The notes: a model not told the origin generated them from the letters alone. DNA of 64,000 bases from CAYPPG01 sp964412555 (GCA_964412555.1 CAYPPG010000022.1:1-64000); one strand, 5' to 3'; positions 41,645-51,599 are shown, counted from the first letter of the stretch. A program made the numbers and translations.

Positions 41645-44068
41645 TTATCGCCAGGTCCACTCCGTTTGGTTTTGCCCTTGGCGTCCATCGATTCCCCAAA
41701 AGCCAATGGTAAAATCAAAGGTGAAATCGTCGCCGACGGTTGGATGATTGCGATGACCGATGCGAAAAATGCAGAAGAAATCGTACAGATCGCGCATAAT
41801 TCCTATGCGATTGGTGCGGGAAATTCCTTCATCCACATCAAAACGGCTGGAGTAAAACAATTGCCATTTTGGGGATACGTCATAGAGTAATTGCAACACA
41901 GCGTCTTTTTGCTCATCACCGGTTACATTCGGATTGAAATTGGGGAAGAGAAATGTGTAAAATCCCAAACTCATTTGCAGACGCTGAATAGGCTGGAGAT
42001 TGGCATAGTAATAAGAGGAACGAATATCTCCGTCTTCGACATCGTATCGAAGCGTATTGCCAAGAGAAATCCAGTCGAAGGGATGAATAGTGAACTTCTC
42101 CAGCAAATCTTTGTACCGCTGATCATTGTATCTGGCAGGATCGTCGAAAAATTCGAAATTGCTGAAGCGCAGATTTTCATCCGGCATTTGATCGTATGCT
42201 CCGCCGACGCTGAGCTGCATGAAATCGGAAGTTCTGCCTGAACTATCCTTCCCTTGGATTGTGGTCCGAATCACGGCGGATAGATTATGCATTTCATAGC
42301 GGATTTCATCTGTGGGATCGAGATAGGGGAAACGCACTCTTCCGGCGTCTCTGGTCAATTCTTCCAGATCGGTGCTGGGATTGTAGTAGCCGTAATTGAG
42401 GATCGGTTCTATGACCGCACGCATTTTGTCGTATCGATCGAGAAACGGATCGAATTCGGATACGAAACGAGTGGATATTTCGGTTCCCCCTTCCAACATG
42501 GAACGGGTTTCAGAATCAAATTCAAAAGGAGTCCTTGGAATATATACACTTCGAACGGGATCGGCGTAATGGGTACCTCGAAAGCCGATCCACGGTGTCA
42601 CCGTGATGCGTCCCGGTAGATAGAAAGGATAGGTAAATGTCAGTTCCCCATCGAACCGGTCCACTTCGTCGACAAAGTATGTGAGATCTTCGATATTGTA
42701 ATCATCGAGAAAATACGTAACTCCGCGTTCTCTGCGATAGCGTCCATAGTCCAAGTGTAAATCCGCGAACAAATCCGTCTCGAAGAGTCGGGTTGGATAC
42801 TGCTCGAAATGGACCTGCGGTTTCCGCTCTACAAAAGGAAAACTGCTGTAATAAAACGGATCAAGATTCGCAGCCGTCGTGATACGGAGACTTTGGTCGT
42901 CCCACCATTTGGATAGGTTCATGAATGAGACGATATCACGTTCCAGCAAATCAAGGTCCATTTCATGATTGGATTCCGGGCTACGATAATCCCATCGGTA
43001 TTCGGAATCGGAGAACCGGTGCCCGCGAGCGGTAAAACGCATTTCGTAGGGGAGATTTTGTTCATATTCACCCGCTAGTAAGTAACGGTCATCGCCGTCG
43101 AAGACGTAATCGTTGTCCGGTCCTTCCTGCTCGATGTGGTAACCATATACATATCCCTTAGGACCATATTCACCGGGAACGTCAAAACGAGTTTTGAGTC
43201 CTTTACCAATGCCGACTTTGGTAAAATAGTCACCGTATAAATCGATCGTGACTTCTTCTGTCGCTTTGATCATCAAGCGGTTATAAATACCTACCCCTAA
43301 ATCGGAATAATATCCGATATTGAAAAAGTGGGCGATTTGATGTTCTCTCAATGAACCGGTAAAGAGGGGAAGGTAAAAAAGCGGCCAATTCTGGGCTTTA
43401 AATAACAGGTTATATGCCCAATAACGGCGCTCGGGAAAGATCACCGTGCGGTTCGGTTCGATTTCGTAATAGGGAACCGGCATATCGTTTGTCGTAAGAG
43501 CGCCGTCCAGCAGGGTATATTCCGGTTCGGTGACAGGAGCGGTTGCTCCTTTCGGAGTTTTGGCAGGACGTTGCCGAAATTTCAGTGTTTTTCCATAAAA
43601 ATAGACACCTTCCGATAGTTGCGATTGTTTTACTTCCTTCAGTTCACCTTCTTCTTTGTCCACAAAATAATGTAAACGCTCTCCACGAAGAATCACACCA
43701 TATGACCAAAGATGTACATCGCCGGTCGCGCTGAGAATTTGCTTTTGCGATTGATACTTGATCACATCGGCAGTGATCGATCGTTCTCCGAGTATTAACG
43801 TCGGTTGCTTGTCACCTGATGGATGAACTTCCAAAATTTCATTGACCAAATCATAAGTATAATCACCGTTTATAATTTCAACCGGTCGTCCGCTTGGATT
43901 ATTTCTAGCAGTGGAGGCGGATTCTTGAGAAAACGAAGGAAGAGAAAGAACCCAAAGCCAAATGGATATTGTGGGAACAAATCGTCTCATCATTGGTATA
44001 TAAATTCGTATTATTCTAAAATGATATCGCAAAAGAATATGAGATACGTTATTACAGGTTGAAGGCAT
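41645..44068 (-). CDS. lptD: LptD-like outer-membrane LPS-assembly protein
   Basis: An 807-residue outer-membrane protein. A signal peptide begins at a second Met pair (MMRRFVPTISIW, residue 26); the upstream ATG at 44068 has AAAGGG before it and is coupled to the preceding stop. An OstA/LptA-like beta-jelly-roll follows: ADVIKYQSQKQILSATGDVH and GVILRGERLHYFVDKEEGEL. A long beta-barrel region rich in alternating aromatic and charged residues makes up the rest. The C-terminus ends in Trp-Arg rather than Phe. LptD inserts lipopolysaccharide into the outer membrane. It follows the thioesterase gene directly on the minus strand. No LptE is seen. Confidence 0.85.
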   Translation of the reverse strand: MPSTCNNVSHILLRYHFRIIRIYIPMMRRFVPTISIWLWVLSLPSFSQESASTARNNPSGRPVEIINGDYTYDLVNEILEVHPSGDKQPTLILGERSITADVIKYQSQKQILSATGDVHLWSYGVILRGERLHYFVDKEEGELKEVKQSQLSEGVYFYGKTLKFRQRPAKTPKGATAPVTEPEYTLLDGALTTNDMPVPYYEIEPNRTVIFPERRYWAYNLLFKAQNWPLFYLPLFTGSLREHQIAHFFNIGYYSDLGVGIYNRLMIKATEEVTIDLYGDYFTKVGIGKGLKTRFDVPGEYGPKGYVYGYHIEQEGPDNDYVFDGDDRYLLAGEYEQNLPYEMRFTARGHRFSDSEYRWDYRSPESNHEMDLDLLERDIVSFMNLSKWWDDQSLRITTAANLDPFYYSSFPFVERKPQVHFEQYPTRLFETDLFADLHLDYGRYRRERGVTYFLDDYNIEDLTYFVDEVDRFDGELTFTYPFYLPGRITVTPWIGFRGTHYADPVRSVYIPRTPFEFDSETRSMLEGGTEISTRFVSEFDPFLDRYDKMRAVIEPILNYGYYNPSTDLEELTRDAGRVRFPYLDPTDEIRYEMHNLSAVIRTTIQGKDSSGRTSDFMQLSVGGAYDQMPDENLRFSNFEFFDDPARYNDQRYKDLLEKFTIHPFDWISLGNTLRYDVEDGDIRSSYYYANLQPIQRLQMSLGFYTFLFPNFNPNVTGDEQKDAVLQLLYDVSPKWQLFYSSRFDVDEGISRTNRIGIMRDLYDFFCIFRIGHRNHPTVGDDFTFDFTIGFWGIDGRQGQNQTEWTWR

Positions 44069-44539
44069 TTACAACCCTTTGGCCGGTTTTTGACTCAGGT
44101 TATCGAGAATCCATTGGGGAATTCGTTGAGGAAGGATTGTATCATTACGCGTTTTGCAGCACACCATTTTGGTTATGCCATTCACGATTTTAATGGGTTG
44201 ATTGGCTTCAGAGACTCTATTTGTACAAAAAATTTCATAGGCGAAAGTAAAAAACGTTTTGCCCATCTCGGAAATCCAAACATGAATGTCAAGTATATCA
44301 TCGAGCCGTGCCGGCGAGAGGTAGTCGAGTTCAGCTTTACGGCAAACGAATTGGCAATCCTGCTTGACCATTTCGCGAAGGGTGATTCCATATTCTTCGA
44401 TATAGAGCGCGCGCACCTGTTCAAACATTCGCAAATATTGAGCATAATACACCACACCGCCGGCATCCGTATCGGCGTAAAAAACGCGGTAAGGATAAGT
44501 GTGTTCCCGAAAAATGACGGGTTGGAATCGTTCGTTCAT
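44069..44539 (-). CDS. YbgC/4-hydroxybenzoyl-CoA-type thioesterase
   Basis: A 156-residue hot-dog-fold acyl-CoA thioesterase with the signature YADTDAGGVVYYAQYLRMFE containing the catalytic Asp. It probably acts in the cytoplasm on short- or medium-chain acyl-CoA or acyl-ACP. Its stop is directly followed by the lptD ATG, so the two are likely cotranscribed. Its 5' end overlaps the divergent GT-C gene by about 40 bases. Confidence 0.9.
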   Translation of the reverse strand: MNERFQPVIFREHTYPYRVFYADTDAGGVVYYAQYLRMFEQVRALYIEEYGITLREMVKQDCQFVCRKAELDYLSPARLDDILDIHVWISEMGKTFFTFAYEIFCTNRVSEANQPIKIVNGITKMVCCKTRNDTILPQRIPQWILDNLSQKPAKGL

Positions 44540-46364
44540 TCAATTTCCCCGTACGGTTTGGTCGTTGATCATCGCCGGAGTTTTCATTCGGCTGCCGTTT
44601 CTGCCATTGATCGGCTTTGAGCAGGATTTTTTGTTTTTCACATCCTGGGCATCGTATATGGCAGACCATGGTTTTCTTGCCGTTTATGATCATCCGGATG
44701 AATTGCAATTTGGTTTTGTCAACTACCCACCGCTTTATTTGTATATTCTGAATTTTTTAGCACATGTTTATCGATTGTTTTTAGGTGGTCCTTTGGAAAC
44801 CCGGATTTTCCTTTGCATGATCAAATTGGTTACGGTTTTTGCTGAAATTTGTATTGCGTTGATGCTATATCGAATCGGAGAGCAATTGAAGGACGGGAGA
44901 ACGGGAATTCAGGCGTTGATTTTGTTTTTTTTGAATCCGGCAATCCTTTATGTCAGTGTTTATTATGGCCAAGTAGATGCGATATTCACCGCATTTTTGT
45001 TTGCATCTTTTTACTTGCTCATGCTGGATTTGTATTTTTGGGCGGGTTTTTTTGCCGCTGCGGCATTCTTGACTAAGATTCAAACCATTCCTTTCATTCC
45101 ATTGCTCTTTTTTGTTCCTGTGGCACGGCGAATTCCGCAAAAATCGCTTACATTGATTGGCGGCTTTTGTCTTGCCGCTTTTCTCATACTTTCTCCGTAT
45201 ATCCTGACCGGCCGCTTAGGATTGGTGTATCAAAACAGTGTAACGAGCAGCCTACAATGGGGAAAATATGTAACGGTAGGCGCATTCAATGGATGGTATC
45301 TCCATGCCGACCCGAACACATTGGATTTCCGCATTTGGGGATGGTTGTTTGGAAATGACGGCATGCTGCACGTCAATGTTCTCGTGCAATGGCTGACGTA
45401 CCGAAACCTCGGTGTGTTGTTGTTCGGTTCCGCTTTTTTGTTGACGTTGTACCGGATATGGCATCGTAATCACGCGAACGATTTGTGGATTGCAGCCTCG
45501 CACTTGGCATTCGCTTTTTATATGCTCCCCACCAAAGTTCACGAACGTTATTTGTTTCCTTTTTTTCTTTTTTATGCGGTATTGGCGGTTCGGAAACCGT
45601 TTCGCAAGATGATCTTTGTGGCATTGAGTGGAACTTATCTGATCAATTTGATGGTTATCTGCCCTTTATTCGCGAGACCCAAGCAGGTGGAAGAAATTGA
45701 CTCGACGTTGGGTCTCATTGCCGCTGCTGTCAATGTCTTGATTTACATCTTGTTTTTGATTTATGAATATCGTGTTCCTGAGCAACCGGAACGAAAATAT
45801 TCTCTATTGGCAAAGACCACATTTGTCACTTTTTTGTGTATTTTTGCTGTATTGTACATTCGCCATCATGAACGGAAAAATGATCCATATGTTTTGTACT
45901 TGAGTGATCTAACGCCTGTGAATTTTCAGCAGGATTGGCCGGAAAACGAGGGATTGGATGCAAGAAAGGTCATCGGCCACGATTTATCGGTAGACAAACA
46001 GCAGCTGCGAATTCGGGATACGATTTACCGTTACGGCCTCGGCAGCCATGCCAATGCAATCATCGAGTATGAGTTTCCGGGGAAATTCAACTTGTTTGAA
46101 TGTCAACTGGGCGTGGACTACGAAGCGATGCCTTTATTTGAGCAATATCCCGGCCTGGCAACCGTTTTCTTTGAAATCTATGTGAATGACGTAAAGCGTT
46201 ATGAAAGCCCGTTGACGATTCCGACTACTCCTCCAAGAAAAATCACTCTACCATTACCGAAAGCAGAAGGGACGACTCGATTGAAATTGGTTGTGAAAGA
46301 CGCGGGGTATCGCAATGGGGATCACGCGGATTGGGCGCTTGTTAGAGTCATTGAGACCTTTTAA
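44499..46364 (+). CDS. Membrane glycosyltransferase (GT-C fold) fused to C-terminal NPCBM domain
   Basis: A 621-residue protein. Residues 15-440 are a polytopic GT-C-type mannosyl/arabinosyltransferase: GFEQDFLFFTSWASYMADHG in the first loop (Asp for the catalytic base), NPAILYVSVYYGQVDAIFTA, and MLPTKVHERYLFPFFLFYAV. After the last membrane helix, residues 455-621 form an NPCBM domain: YLSDLTPVNFQQDWPENEGL, DTIYRYGLGSHANAIIEYEF and RLKLVVKDAGYRNGDHADWA. A carbohydrate-binding domain on a GT-C enzyme is uncommon. The GTG at 44499 (after AAGGA) is used; an ATG at 44514 is the alternative. The start overlaps the divergent thioesterase gene. Confidence 0.85.
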   Translation: MCSRKMTGWNRSFIQFPRTVWSLIIAGVFIRLPFLPLIGFEQDFLFFTSWASYMADHGFLAVYDHPDELQFGFVNYPPLYLYILNFLAHVYRLFLGGPLETRIFLCMIKLVTVFAEICIALMLYRIGEQLKDGRTGIQALILFFLNPAILYVSVYYGQVDAIFTAFLFASFYLLMLDLYFWAGFFAAAAFLTKIQTIPFIPLLFFVPVARRIPQKSLTLIGGFCLAAFLILSPYILTGRLGLVYQNSVTSSLQWGKYVTVGAFNGWYLHADPNTLDFRIWGWLFGNDGMLHVNVLVQWLTYRNLGVLLFGSAFLLTLYRIWHRNHANDLWIAASHLAFAFYMLPTKVHERYLFPFFLFYAVLAVRKPFRKMIFVALSGTYLINLMVICPLFARPKQVEEIDSTLGLIAAAVNVLIYILFLIYEYRVPEQPERKYSLLAKTTFVTFLCIFAVLYIRHHERKNDPYVLYLSDLTPVNFQQDWPENEGLDARKVIGHDLSVDKQQLRIRDTIYRYGLGSHANAIIEYEFPGKFNLFECQLGVDYEAMPLFEQYPGLATVFFEIYVNDVKRYESPLTIPTTPPRKITLPLPKAEGTTRLKLVVKDAGYRNGDHADWALVRVIETF

Positions 46365-46478
46365 AAAGCGGTTGATTTTCCAATATGCAACAGAAAAAAT
46401 GACAAAAGAGCAGAAAGCACGGTTTCGTAAAGCAAAGTCAAAGTAACGATCCACATACTTTTTGTGTTTTTCGGATTA

Positions 46479-47594
46479 TTACAGCATTTTATTCATTTCG
46501 TCAACTTCATTTTCATCGAATGAAATTTCTTCTTCCTCCGTTATCGGAGCTTTTGGGAAAAGAGTGTTCAGGCGTGCGCATGTTGTAAAAAATACGATCC
46601 CACCTCCAAGCAAATAAAGATGATACGTGAAGAGTCTCCATAACAAGATGACGATACCAATGACCGCTTGAGGAATAATCAATTTCAGAATGAGGGCCGT
46701 TGACACTTCAACCCCACCGCCGCCACCCGGCAAGACGAAAAGCAATGAGCCTAAAAAAAGAAATCCCTGCAACATGAATAGGAGAATTGGATCATTCGGT
46801 ATGGATAAGGCGTAAAGAATCAGGGGAAGAATGCTGTACCGGCAAATCCACTGAATGCTGGCCAAACAAAACGTCGCCAATACGGAAGTGCCCCGCATCA
46901 TAAACAAGCGGTGCAATCCCTCTTTCATCTGACGCCACCCCACGATCATTCTCCATTTGAGGAAACGGCTTCGAGCAGGTAGGCGATATTTTAAAAGAAT
47001 CGGCCAGATCATGATTTTTTTTGAAAGAGATTGAATCAAACGGTATTTTATGATCAAGCAAATTACGATTACAGCACAAAAAATAAAAATCAACAAAGTA
47101 CCCCATTCGACAGATTGTAAAAGATTTAAAATCTTGGGATTTCGAATGAGGGAATACAAAGCAAAAGGAAATAAGCAAGAAAAGAATAGAGTATCCAACG
47201 CAACATCGGTTGCCAACATAGAGGTGCCATGGGCTAAAGGCACACCGGCGCGGCGGAGGAGTCCAAGCCGGATGACGGCTCCCCCCATTCCGGCGGGAGT
47301 TGCGGCGATTCCGAATTCAGAGGAGAGAGAAATCGCGATGCTTTGCCGATAGGTTAAATAGTATCCCAAAGAGCGGGAAAGAATCAGGATTCGTCCACCG
47401 TTGCACAACCAGGCAGTGATAACCATCACAATCATAACGATACTGATTTCCCATCGAAAATGTTTGAGTTGTTCGATGGTTTCTGCTTCCGTCGTGAAAA
47501 AGACGACTATCGTTGTCGCCAAAACGCCCAGAATCACTCCCTGCAACGCATAGCGAAAAAGATTCTTTTGTGTCAGTTTTTTTGTTCTTGCCAT
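46479..47594 (-). CDS. UPF0104/lysylphosphatidylglycerol synthase-like membrane protein
   Basis: A 371-residue inner-membrane protein with about eight helices and the UPF0104 pattern: GIAATPAGMGGAVIRLGLLR, then FLFLGSLLFVLPGGGGGVEV, with an acidic C-terminal tail (EEEEISFDENEVDEMNKML). Some members are flippase domains of lipid-modifying enzymes. It lies at the end of a minus-strand run with a DUF2334 deacetylase, a GNAT protein and a GT4 glycosyltransferase. This suggests synthesis or flipping of an envelope glycolipid. Confidence 0.82.
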   Translation of the reverse strand: MARTKKLTQKNLFRYALQGVILGVLATTIVVFFTTEAETIEQLKHFRWEISIVMIVMVITAWLCNGGRILILSRSLGYYLTYRQSIAISLSSEFGIAATPAGMGGAVIRLGLLRRAGVPLAHGTSMLATDVALDTLFFSCLFPFALYSLIRNPKILNLLQSVEWGTLLIFIFCAVIVICLIIKYRLIQSLSKKIMIWPILLKYRLPARSRFLKWRMIVGWRQMKEGLHRLFMMRGTSVLATFCLASIQWICRYSILPLILYALSIPNDPILLFMLQGFLFLGSLLFVLPGGGGGVEVSTALILKLIIPQAVIGIVILLWRLFTYHLYLLGGGIVFFTTCARLNTLFPKAPITEEEEISFDENEVDEMNKML

Positions 47595-47751
47595 AAACCG
47601 GGATGATCCTACTCTTGAATTGTACGCAGAGTGTATCGGGCTGCGATTTGTATGAAACCGACAATCAATATAGTCAGCCTGAGAAAAACTACGAATATAC
47701 GTGGTTCTTATTTCTATTTCTTGAGCTGGAGAACAGCCATAGTCTTGTTAT

Positions 47752-48513
47752 TTAAAGATGATTTGAGAGGTTGGCAAGGTGGGTATACGTTACCAATTGC
47801 CGTTTATTCAAAAGTTGCGCGATACAAGAACGAATCATGAAGCGAATCTCCGGGTATTTTAAATCGTCCGGATGTACTGCGATTCGGATGATTTTTGCCG
47901 AACGATTGAGTGATGACCAAAATGACACCCACTTTTTCGAAACAAACCTACGCCATCGGTTTCGTGAACTAAAAACCAAGGTCGGTGCATAGACGGTCTT
48001 ATTTGTTTGAAGAAAATCCAAATGCTGTAGGGTTGTGGTGTAAAGGAGTTCCGAATCGCGAATCGCTTCACGGGAACCGCGGCTCAACAACCAAGCGGGA
48101 GCGACAAATCCTTTTGTTTCCAAGTGAAGTGAATGGAACATCTCGAGTCCATTTGTAATTCGCGTTTTCGCTTGGTCGTAATTCAGCTGATAAAATTCAC
48201 CTTCTCCGGCCGTATATATCCGTCCCATTCCTTTGGATATCCATCCCCCTGTAACAATTTTCGCTTTGTGTGAATAACCATGAAGGCAAATTTCATGATT
48301 GCGATTTTGCATTGTTCGCAACCAATCGAGAAATTCAGGATATTCGGCGATTGGATATTCATCATGAAAATTGGGAACGACGAGAAGAGTCGTTGTCAGT
48401 AAGCCTAATTCCTCCATTTCCGTGAGAAAAGGACGATAGATTTTCTCGGAATGAGGGGTTACGTCGTGTAAAGATACTACGAGATATTTCTTTTGGATCG
48501 GTTCCTCAACCAT
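47752..48513 (-). CDS. DUF2334 polysaccharide deacetylase-like protein
   Basis: A 253-residue protein of the NodB-related DUF2334 family. The catalytic Asp and metal site are suggested by VVSLHDVTPHS, CLHGYSHK and RIAVHPDDLK. The role would be deacetylation of a lipid-linked or surface sugar. No signal peptide is seen, so it acts in the cytoplasm or at the inner face of the membrane. It lies next to a glycosyltransferase and a GNAT gene. Confidence 0.85.
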   Translation of the reverse strand: MVEEPIQKKYLVVSLHDVTPHSEKIYRPFLTEMEELGLLTTTLLVVPNFHDEYPIAEYPEFLDWLRTMQNRNHEICLHGYSHKAKIVTGGWISKGMGRIYTAGEGEFYQLNYDQAKTRITNGLEMFHSLHLETKGFVAPAWLLSRGSREAIRDSELLYTTTLQHLDFLQTNKTVYAPTLVFSSRNRWRRFVSKKWVSFWSSLNRSAKIIRIAVHPDDLKYPEIRFMIRSCIAQLLNKRQLVTYTHLANLSNHL

Positions 48514-48519
48514 GATTCT

Positions 48520-49179
48520 TCATTTCAATTCATTGACGACAGTTGTGACATAGGTTTTTTCATCGGTATGGTCTTGAAATTTGCTGATTTCTTTTTGATC
48601 CATAATATGGAAACCAAATTTTTCGAATGCCCGCGCCGTGCGGCGTCCTTCTTTGGTTTGGATTTGACCGAAAATGCGTTTGTTTCCGCGTTTTTTCGCC
48701 CATGCAATAAATGAGCGGATCAAGCGCTGTCCCTGCATACAATTGCGATGCTCTGGAAGGATATTGAAATGCAAATGTCCTGCTTGTTTTGGTGCAGTCG
48801 GAGTTTCTTTGCGGCCTTGAAAACAGCACCATTTCAGAAATTTGTGGCTTTCCCGATTATATCGCCCGAAGATCAGACGAGAAAGTACTTTCGGGGTGAT
48901 AACGGTAAGAAGAAGACCTATCTGAACCAATTGATGATATCGATACCGCGTACAGCCGAGTAAATAGCCGACTATTTCTTGATTGTATTCCACGACCCAC
49001 GCGCTTTCCGGCTCCCAATCCGTATAATAACGTGTTAAAAAGTCAGCGAATACATCACGGTCACAAAAGATAGGATCGATGGGATTTCCCGAAAAACCGG
49101 TTTCACAGCAAATATGGCGGATGGCCTCGCGGTCAGTGGGTGAGTACGGGCGTATGGTGTAGCTCATCTTGTTTTTCAT
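48520..49179 (-). CDS. GNAT-family N-acetyltransferase
   Basis: A 219-residue acetyltransferase: SYTIRPYSPTDREAIRHICC at the start, WVVEYNQEIVGYLLGCTRY, then the acetyl-CoA region (HLHFNILPEHRNCMQGQRLI) and ARAFEKFGFHIMDQKE. Its 5' end overlaps the GT4 gene by 47 bases. The ATG at 49179 is used; an ATG at 49167 is possible and no ribosome site decides between them. It likely acetylates a sugar or an amine in the same pathway. Confidence 0.85.
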   Translation of the reverse strand: MKNKMSYTIRPYSPTDREAIRHICCETGFSGNPIDPIFCDRDVFADFLTRYYTDWEPESAWVVEYNQEIVGYLLGCTRYRYHQLVQIGLLLTVITPKVLSRLIFGRYNRESHKFLKWCCFQGRKETPTAPKQAGHLHFNILPEHRNCMQGQRLIRSFIAWAKKRGNKRIFGQIQTKEGRRTARAFEKFGFHIMDQKEISKFQDHTDEKTYVTTVVNELK

Positions 49180-50377
49180 CAAATTCGGGAATCAAAAAAT
49201 CTTCAACCGGTTCTCCTTGTAAAATATGTTCATAGAGACGAAATATCCGGTCAAATGTCATCCGGATCGAAAAATGTTGAACCATCCGGAGACGGCGTTC
49301 TTCGGGGCTTTGAGATTCGGGGATATTATCGATTTGATGCACGGCGGCTGCCAAATCCGAAGGACGAGCCGTATCGGACATGATCAAAGGATATTCTCCG
49401 GCAACGGTTTCATCCAAGCCCCCGTTTTTGACAGCAAGCACACGGGTACCGCATGCTTGCGCTTCCAACGAAGTGATACCGAACGTTTCATAGCGCCCGG
49501 CATGGACGAATAAATCCGCCGCAGAATAGTAGGAGGTCAATTCCGAAATGGACGTCGAATATTGATACCATGAGATCGACGGATTTTCTTTTACCGTTTT
49601 TTGGACAAAATTTCTCAGCTCACCATCCCCAACTAACAGTAGATGGTATTTTCCCTGACGCCGGTTTTGAGCCGGCAGATAATTCATCATTTCAATGAGA
49701 GAATAAATGTTTTTTTCCCGTCCCAAACGTCCGACAAAAAGCAAAAGGGTATCATTTTCAGAAAGGCCTAACTCTTTTCGAACCTTATAGGCATCCGGAT
49801 TGGGATAAAAACTGTGAATATCGGTTCCCAAGGGAATCCGGACAACATGTTCTATTCCGCATTCACGCAAAAGTTGTTCCATCCGCCGGCTCGCTACGAT
49901 GGTTGCGTTCATTCGATTATATAAATCCTGTACATACCGGTTGATCCAGCCTGATAGTATATTTTCGATCCGTATCCCACAAAATCGGCTGATTGTTCTT
50001 CCTAATGCCCGGGGAAAATCGGAATGATAAAAAGCTACGATGGGGATATTCGTCTGCTTTGCTGCTTCTAGTGCGATCCACGCGGAGCGGTAGGGATCTC
50101 CCACTTCAATGAGATCCGGTTTTTCGCTCTCAACAATGGATAAAATTCGTTTTCGGTTCAATAACATACGGTAACTAAGTGAACCGATCAATCGGAAGGA
50201 TTTTACTTCGTAAAAAGTCGTCTGAAAGCGGCTATAAATGCTGTTCTGTTCAGCCGGAACAATAACAATATGCTGATCCTCCGGCCGGGAGGAAAAACTT
50301 TGGATTTTATCTTCAAGATAACGTTTTACACCGCCACTAAGGGGGCTGTAAAACTGAACAATGTCACATACTTTCAT
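49133..50377 (-). CDS. Glycosyltransferase family 4
   Basis: A 414-residue GT-B glycosyltransferase. The N-terminal domain starts CDIVQFYSPLSGGVKRYLED, the nucleotide-sugar domain has LLLFVGRLGREKNIYSLIEM, and the EX7E region is FVHAGRYETFGITSLEAQAC. The ATG at 50377 is preferred over the upstream GTG because the fold starts there; GAAGAGAA precedes it. It is the first gene of the minus-strand run GT4-GNAT-DUF2334-UPF0104, which probably makes a modified envelope glycolipid. Confidence 0.9.
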   Translation of the reverse strand: MKVCDIVQFYSPLSGGVKRYLEDKIQSFSSRPEDQHIVIVPAEQNSIYSRFQTTFYEVKSFRLIGSLSYRMLLNRKRILSIVESEKPDLIEVGDPYRSAWIALEAAKQTNIPIVAFYHSDFPRALGRTISRFCGIRIENILSGWINRYVQDLYNRMNATIVASRRMEQLLRECGIEHVVRIPLGTDIHSFYPNPDAYKVRKELGLSENDTLLLFVGRLGREKNIYSLIEMMNYLPAQNRRQGKYHLLLVGDGELRNFVQKTVKENPSISWYQYSTSISELTSYYSAADLFVHAGRYETFGITSLEAQACGTRVLAVKNGGLDETVAGEYPLIMSDTARPSDLAAAVHQIDNIPESQSPEERRLRMVQHFSIRMTFDRIFRLYEHILQGEPVEDFLIPEFDEKQDELHHTPVLTH

Positions 50378-50490
50378 GAAAGTATTCTCTTCCGTTTGTT
50401 GCACTCAGTGTAATCAAGCTATTCAACAATAGCCTGATACATGGTACACTAATACCTTTGGAATCTCAAATGCTTGTAGAGGAGTAATTT

Positions 50491-51387
50491 ATGAGAAGTA
50501 CACAAATACTGTTTTTGCCTTGCATTTTATTCGTTTGTTTTGTTATCCCCCTTCTTTCGCCGGTAGAAACTCAAGCCACATCCAATACTTCTAATACGTT
50601 GGACGCCGAGGAAATATTTCAACGGGGAAAAGAATTTTATTTGGAACACAAATTCGATCAAGCCAAAATCCTCTTTCAACAATGCGTCAATCAGGAACCC
50701 AAAAATGCAGAATATCTCTGTTGGCTGGCTCAAAGTATGTCTTATGCATTGGCGGAACAGGCCAAGCAGGGAGCTTCCAAGTTAACGATGATGCCGGAAG
50801 GTAAGATGATCCGAAATTTGTTTACCAAAGCGGTTGAAATCGCTCCTTCCAATGAAAGGGCCAGGCTCGGATATGCGATTTTGCTTCGGGATATCCCGGG
50901 CTGGCTTGGTGGAGATCTTGAAGAAGCGGAAAAGATTCTCAAAGAACTGTTGAAGGAAAATCCCCACAATATATTCGCCTATCATCACCTGGGAAATCTA
51001 TATATTCGAAAAGAAGAAAACTTCAAAAAAGGCATTCAGTATTTGATGGATGGAATCAAGGAGGCGGAATCACGCACTTTAGCCAGTGAGGAACAAATGT
51101 TTCTCGACAACATGTACCACGCCGTAGGAAAAGCGTATTTGGAAAGTTTGGAAAAAAGTGAAGAAGCACTACCCTACTTGGAAAAATCATTCGCAATTAA
51201 CAGCACTTCTGTGGTAACGATGATCGACCTGATCCAAGCCTATCGCAATCTGGGCCGAAAAGAAAAGGCCGGAGAAATATTGCACAAGGCAGCAGAAATA
51301 GTCAAAGACCGGAAATATAAACGGTTCAAAAAAGATATCGAATTGGCGGCAAAACGTTTGGATATGGAAAAAGAAATCAATTTGTAG
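50491..51387 (+). CDS. Secreted tetratricopeptide-repeat protein
   Basis: A 298-residue exported protein. The signal peptide (LPCILFVCFVIPLLSPV) ends near residue 28. TPR units follow: AEEIFQRGKEFYLEHKFDQA, AEKILKELLKENPHNIFAYH, ALPYLEKSFAINSTSVVTMI and LIQAYRNLGRKEKAGEILHK. TPR proteins hold protein complexes together in the periplasm; the partner is unknown. Its terminal region is charged (KKDIELAAKRL). GAGG lies 10 bases before the ATG. Confidence 0.85.
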   Translation: MRSTQILFLPCILFVCFVIPLLSPVETQATSNTSNTLDAEEIFQRGKEFYLEHKFDQAKILFQQCVNQEPKNAEYLCWLAQSMSYALAEQAKQGASKLTMMPEGKMIRNLFTKAVEIAPSNERARLGYAILLRDIPGWLGGDLEEAEKILKELLKENPHNIFAYHHLGNLYIRKEENFKKGIQYLMDGIKEAESRTLASEEQMFLDNMYHAVGKAYLESLEKSEEALPYLEKSFAINSTSVVTMIDLIQAYRNLGRKEKAGEILHKAAEIVKDRKYKRFKKDIELAAKRLDMEKEINL

Positions 51388-51510
51388 AATCTTTACCGCG
51401 CCGTTATTGAAATTCTTTCCATTTTCTTCTATTTTCCTTCCCTATTCACAAAGAAGAAATAATCCGTTGCTGAAATCGAAAATTTTTTTTATTTTTTTGA
51501 GCTGAATTCA

Positions 51511-51540
51511 TTGACAGGTGTCTTATTTTTTTGGTATGTT
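51511..51540 (+). promoter_or_regulatory. Candidate promoter of yifB
   Basis: TTGACA (51511-51516), an 18-base spacer, and TATGTT (51535-51540), 59 bases before the yifB ATG. The -35 is perfect and the -10 matches at four of six positions. Confidence 0.5.
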
Positions 51541-51599
51541 AATTTCTTCGACGGGTGCGTTCCAAGCCGTCCCGATCAATCGTGATCATGGAGAATATC

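Noticed and set aside
46365..46478. Possible tiny peptide gene (about 15 codons, Lys-rich) between convergent genes
   Set aside because: Too short, no ribosome site and no conservation evidence available.
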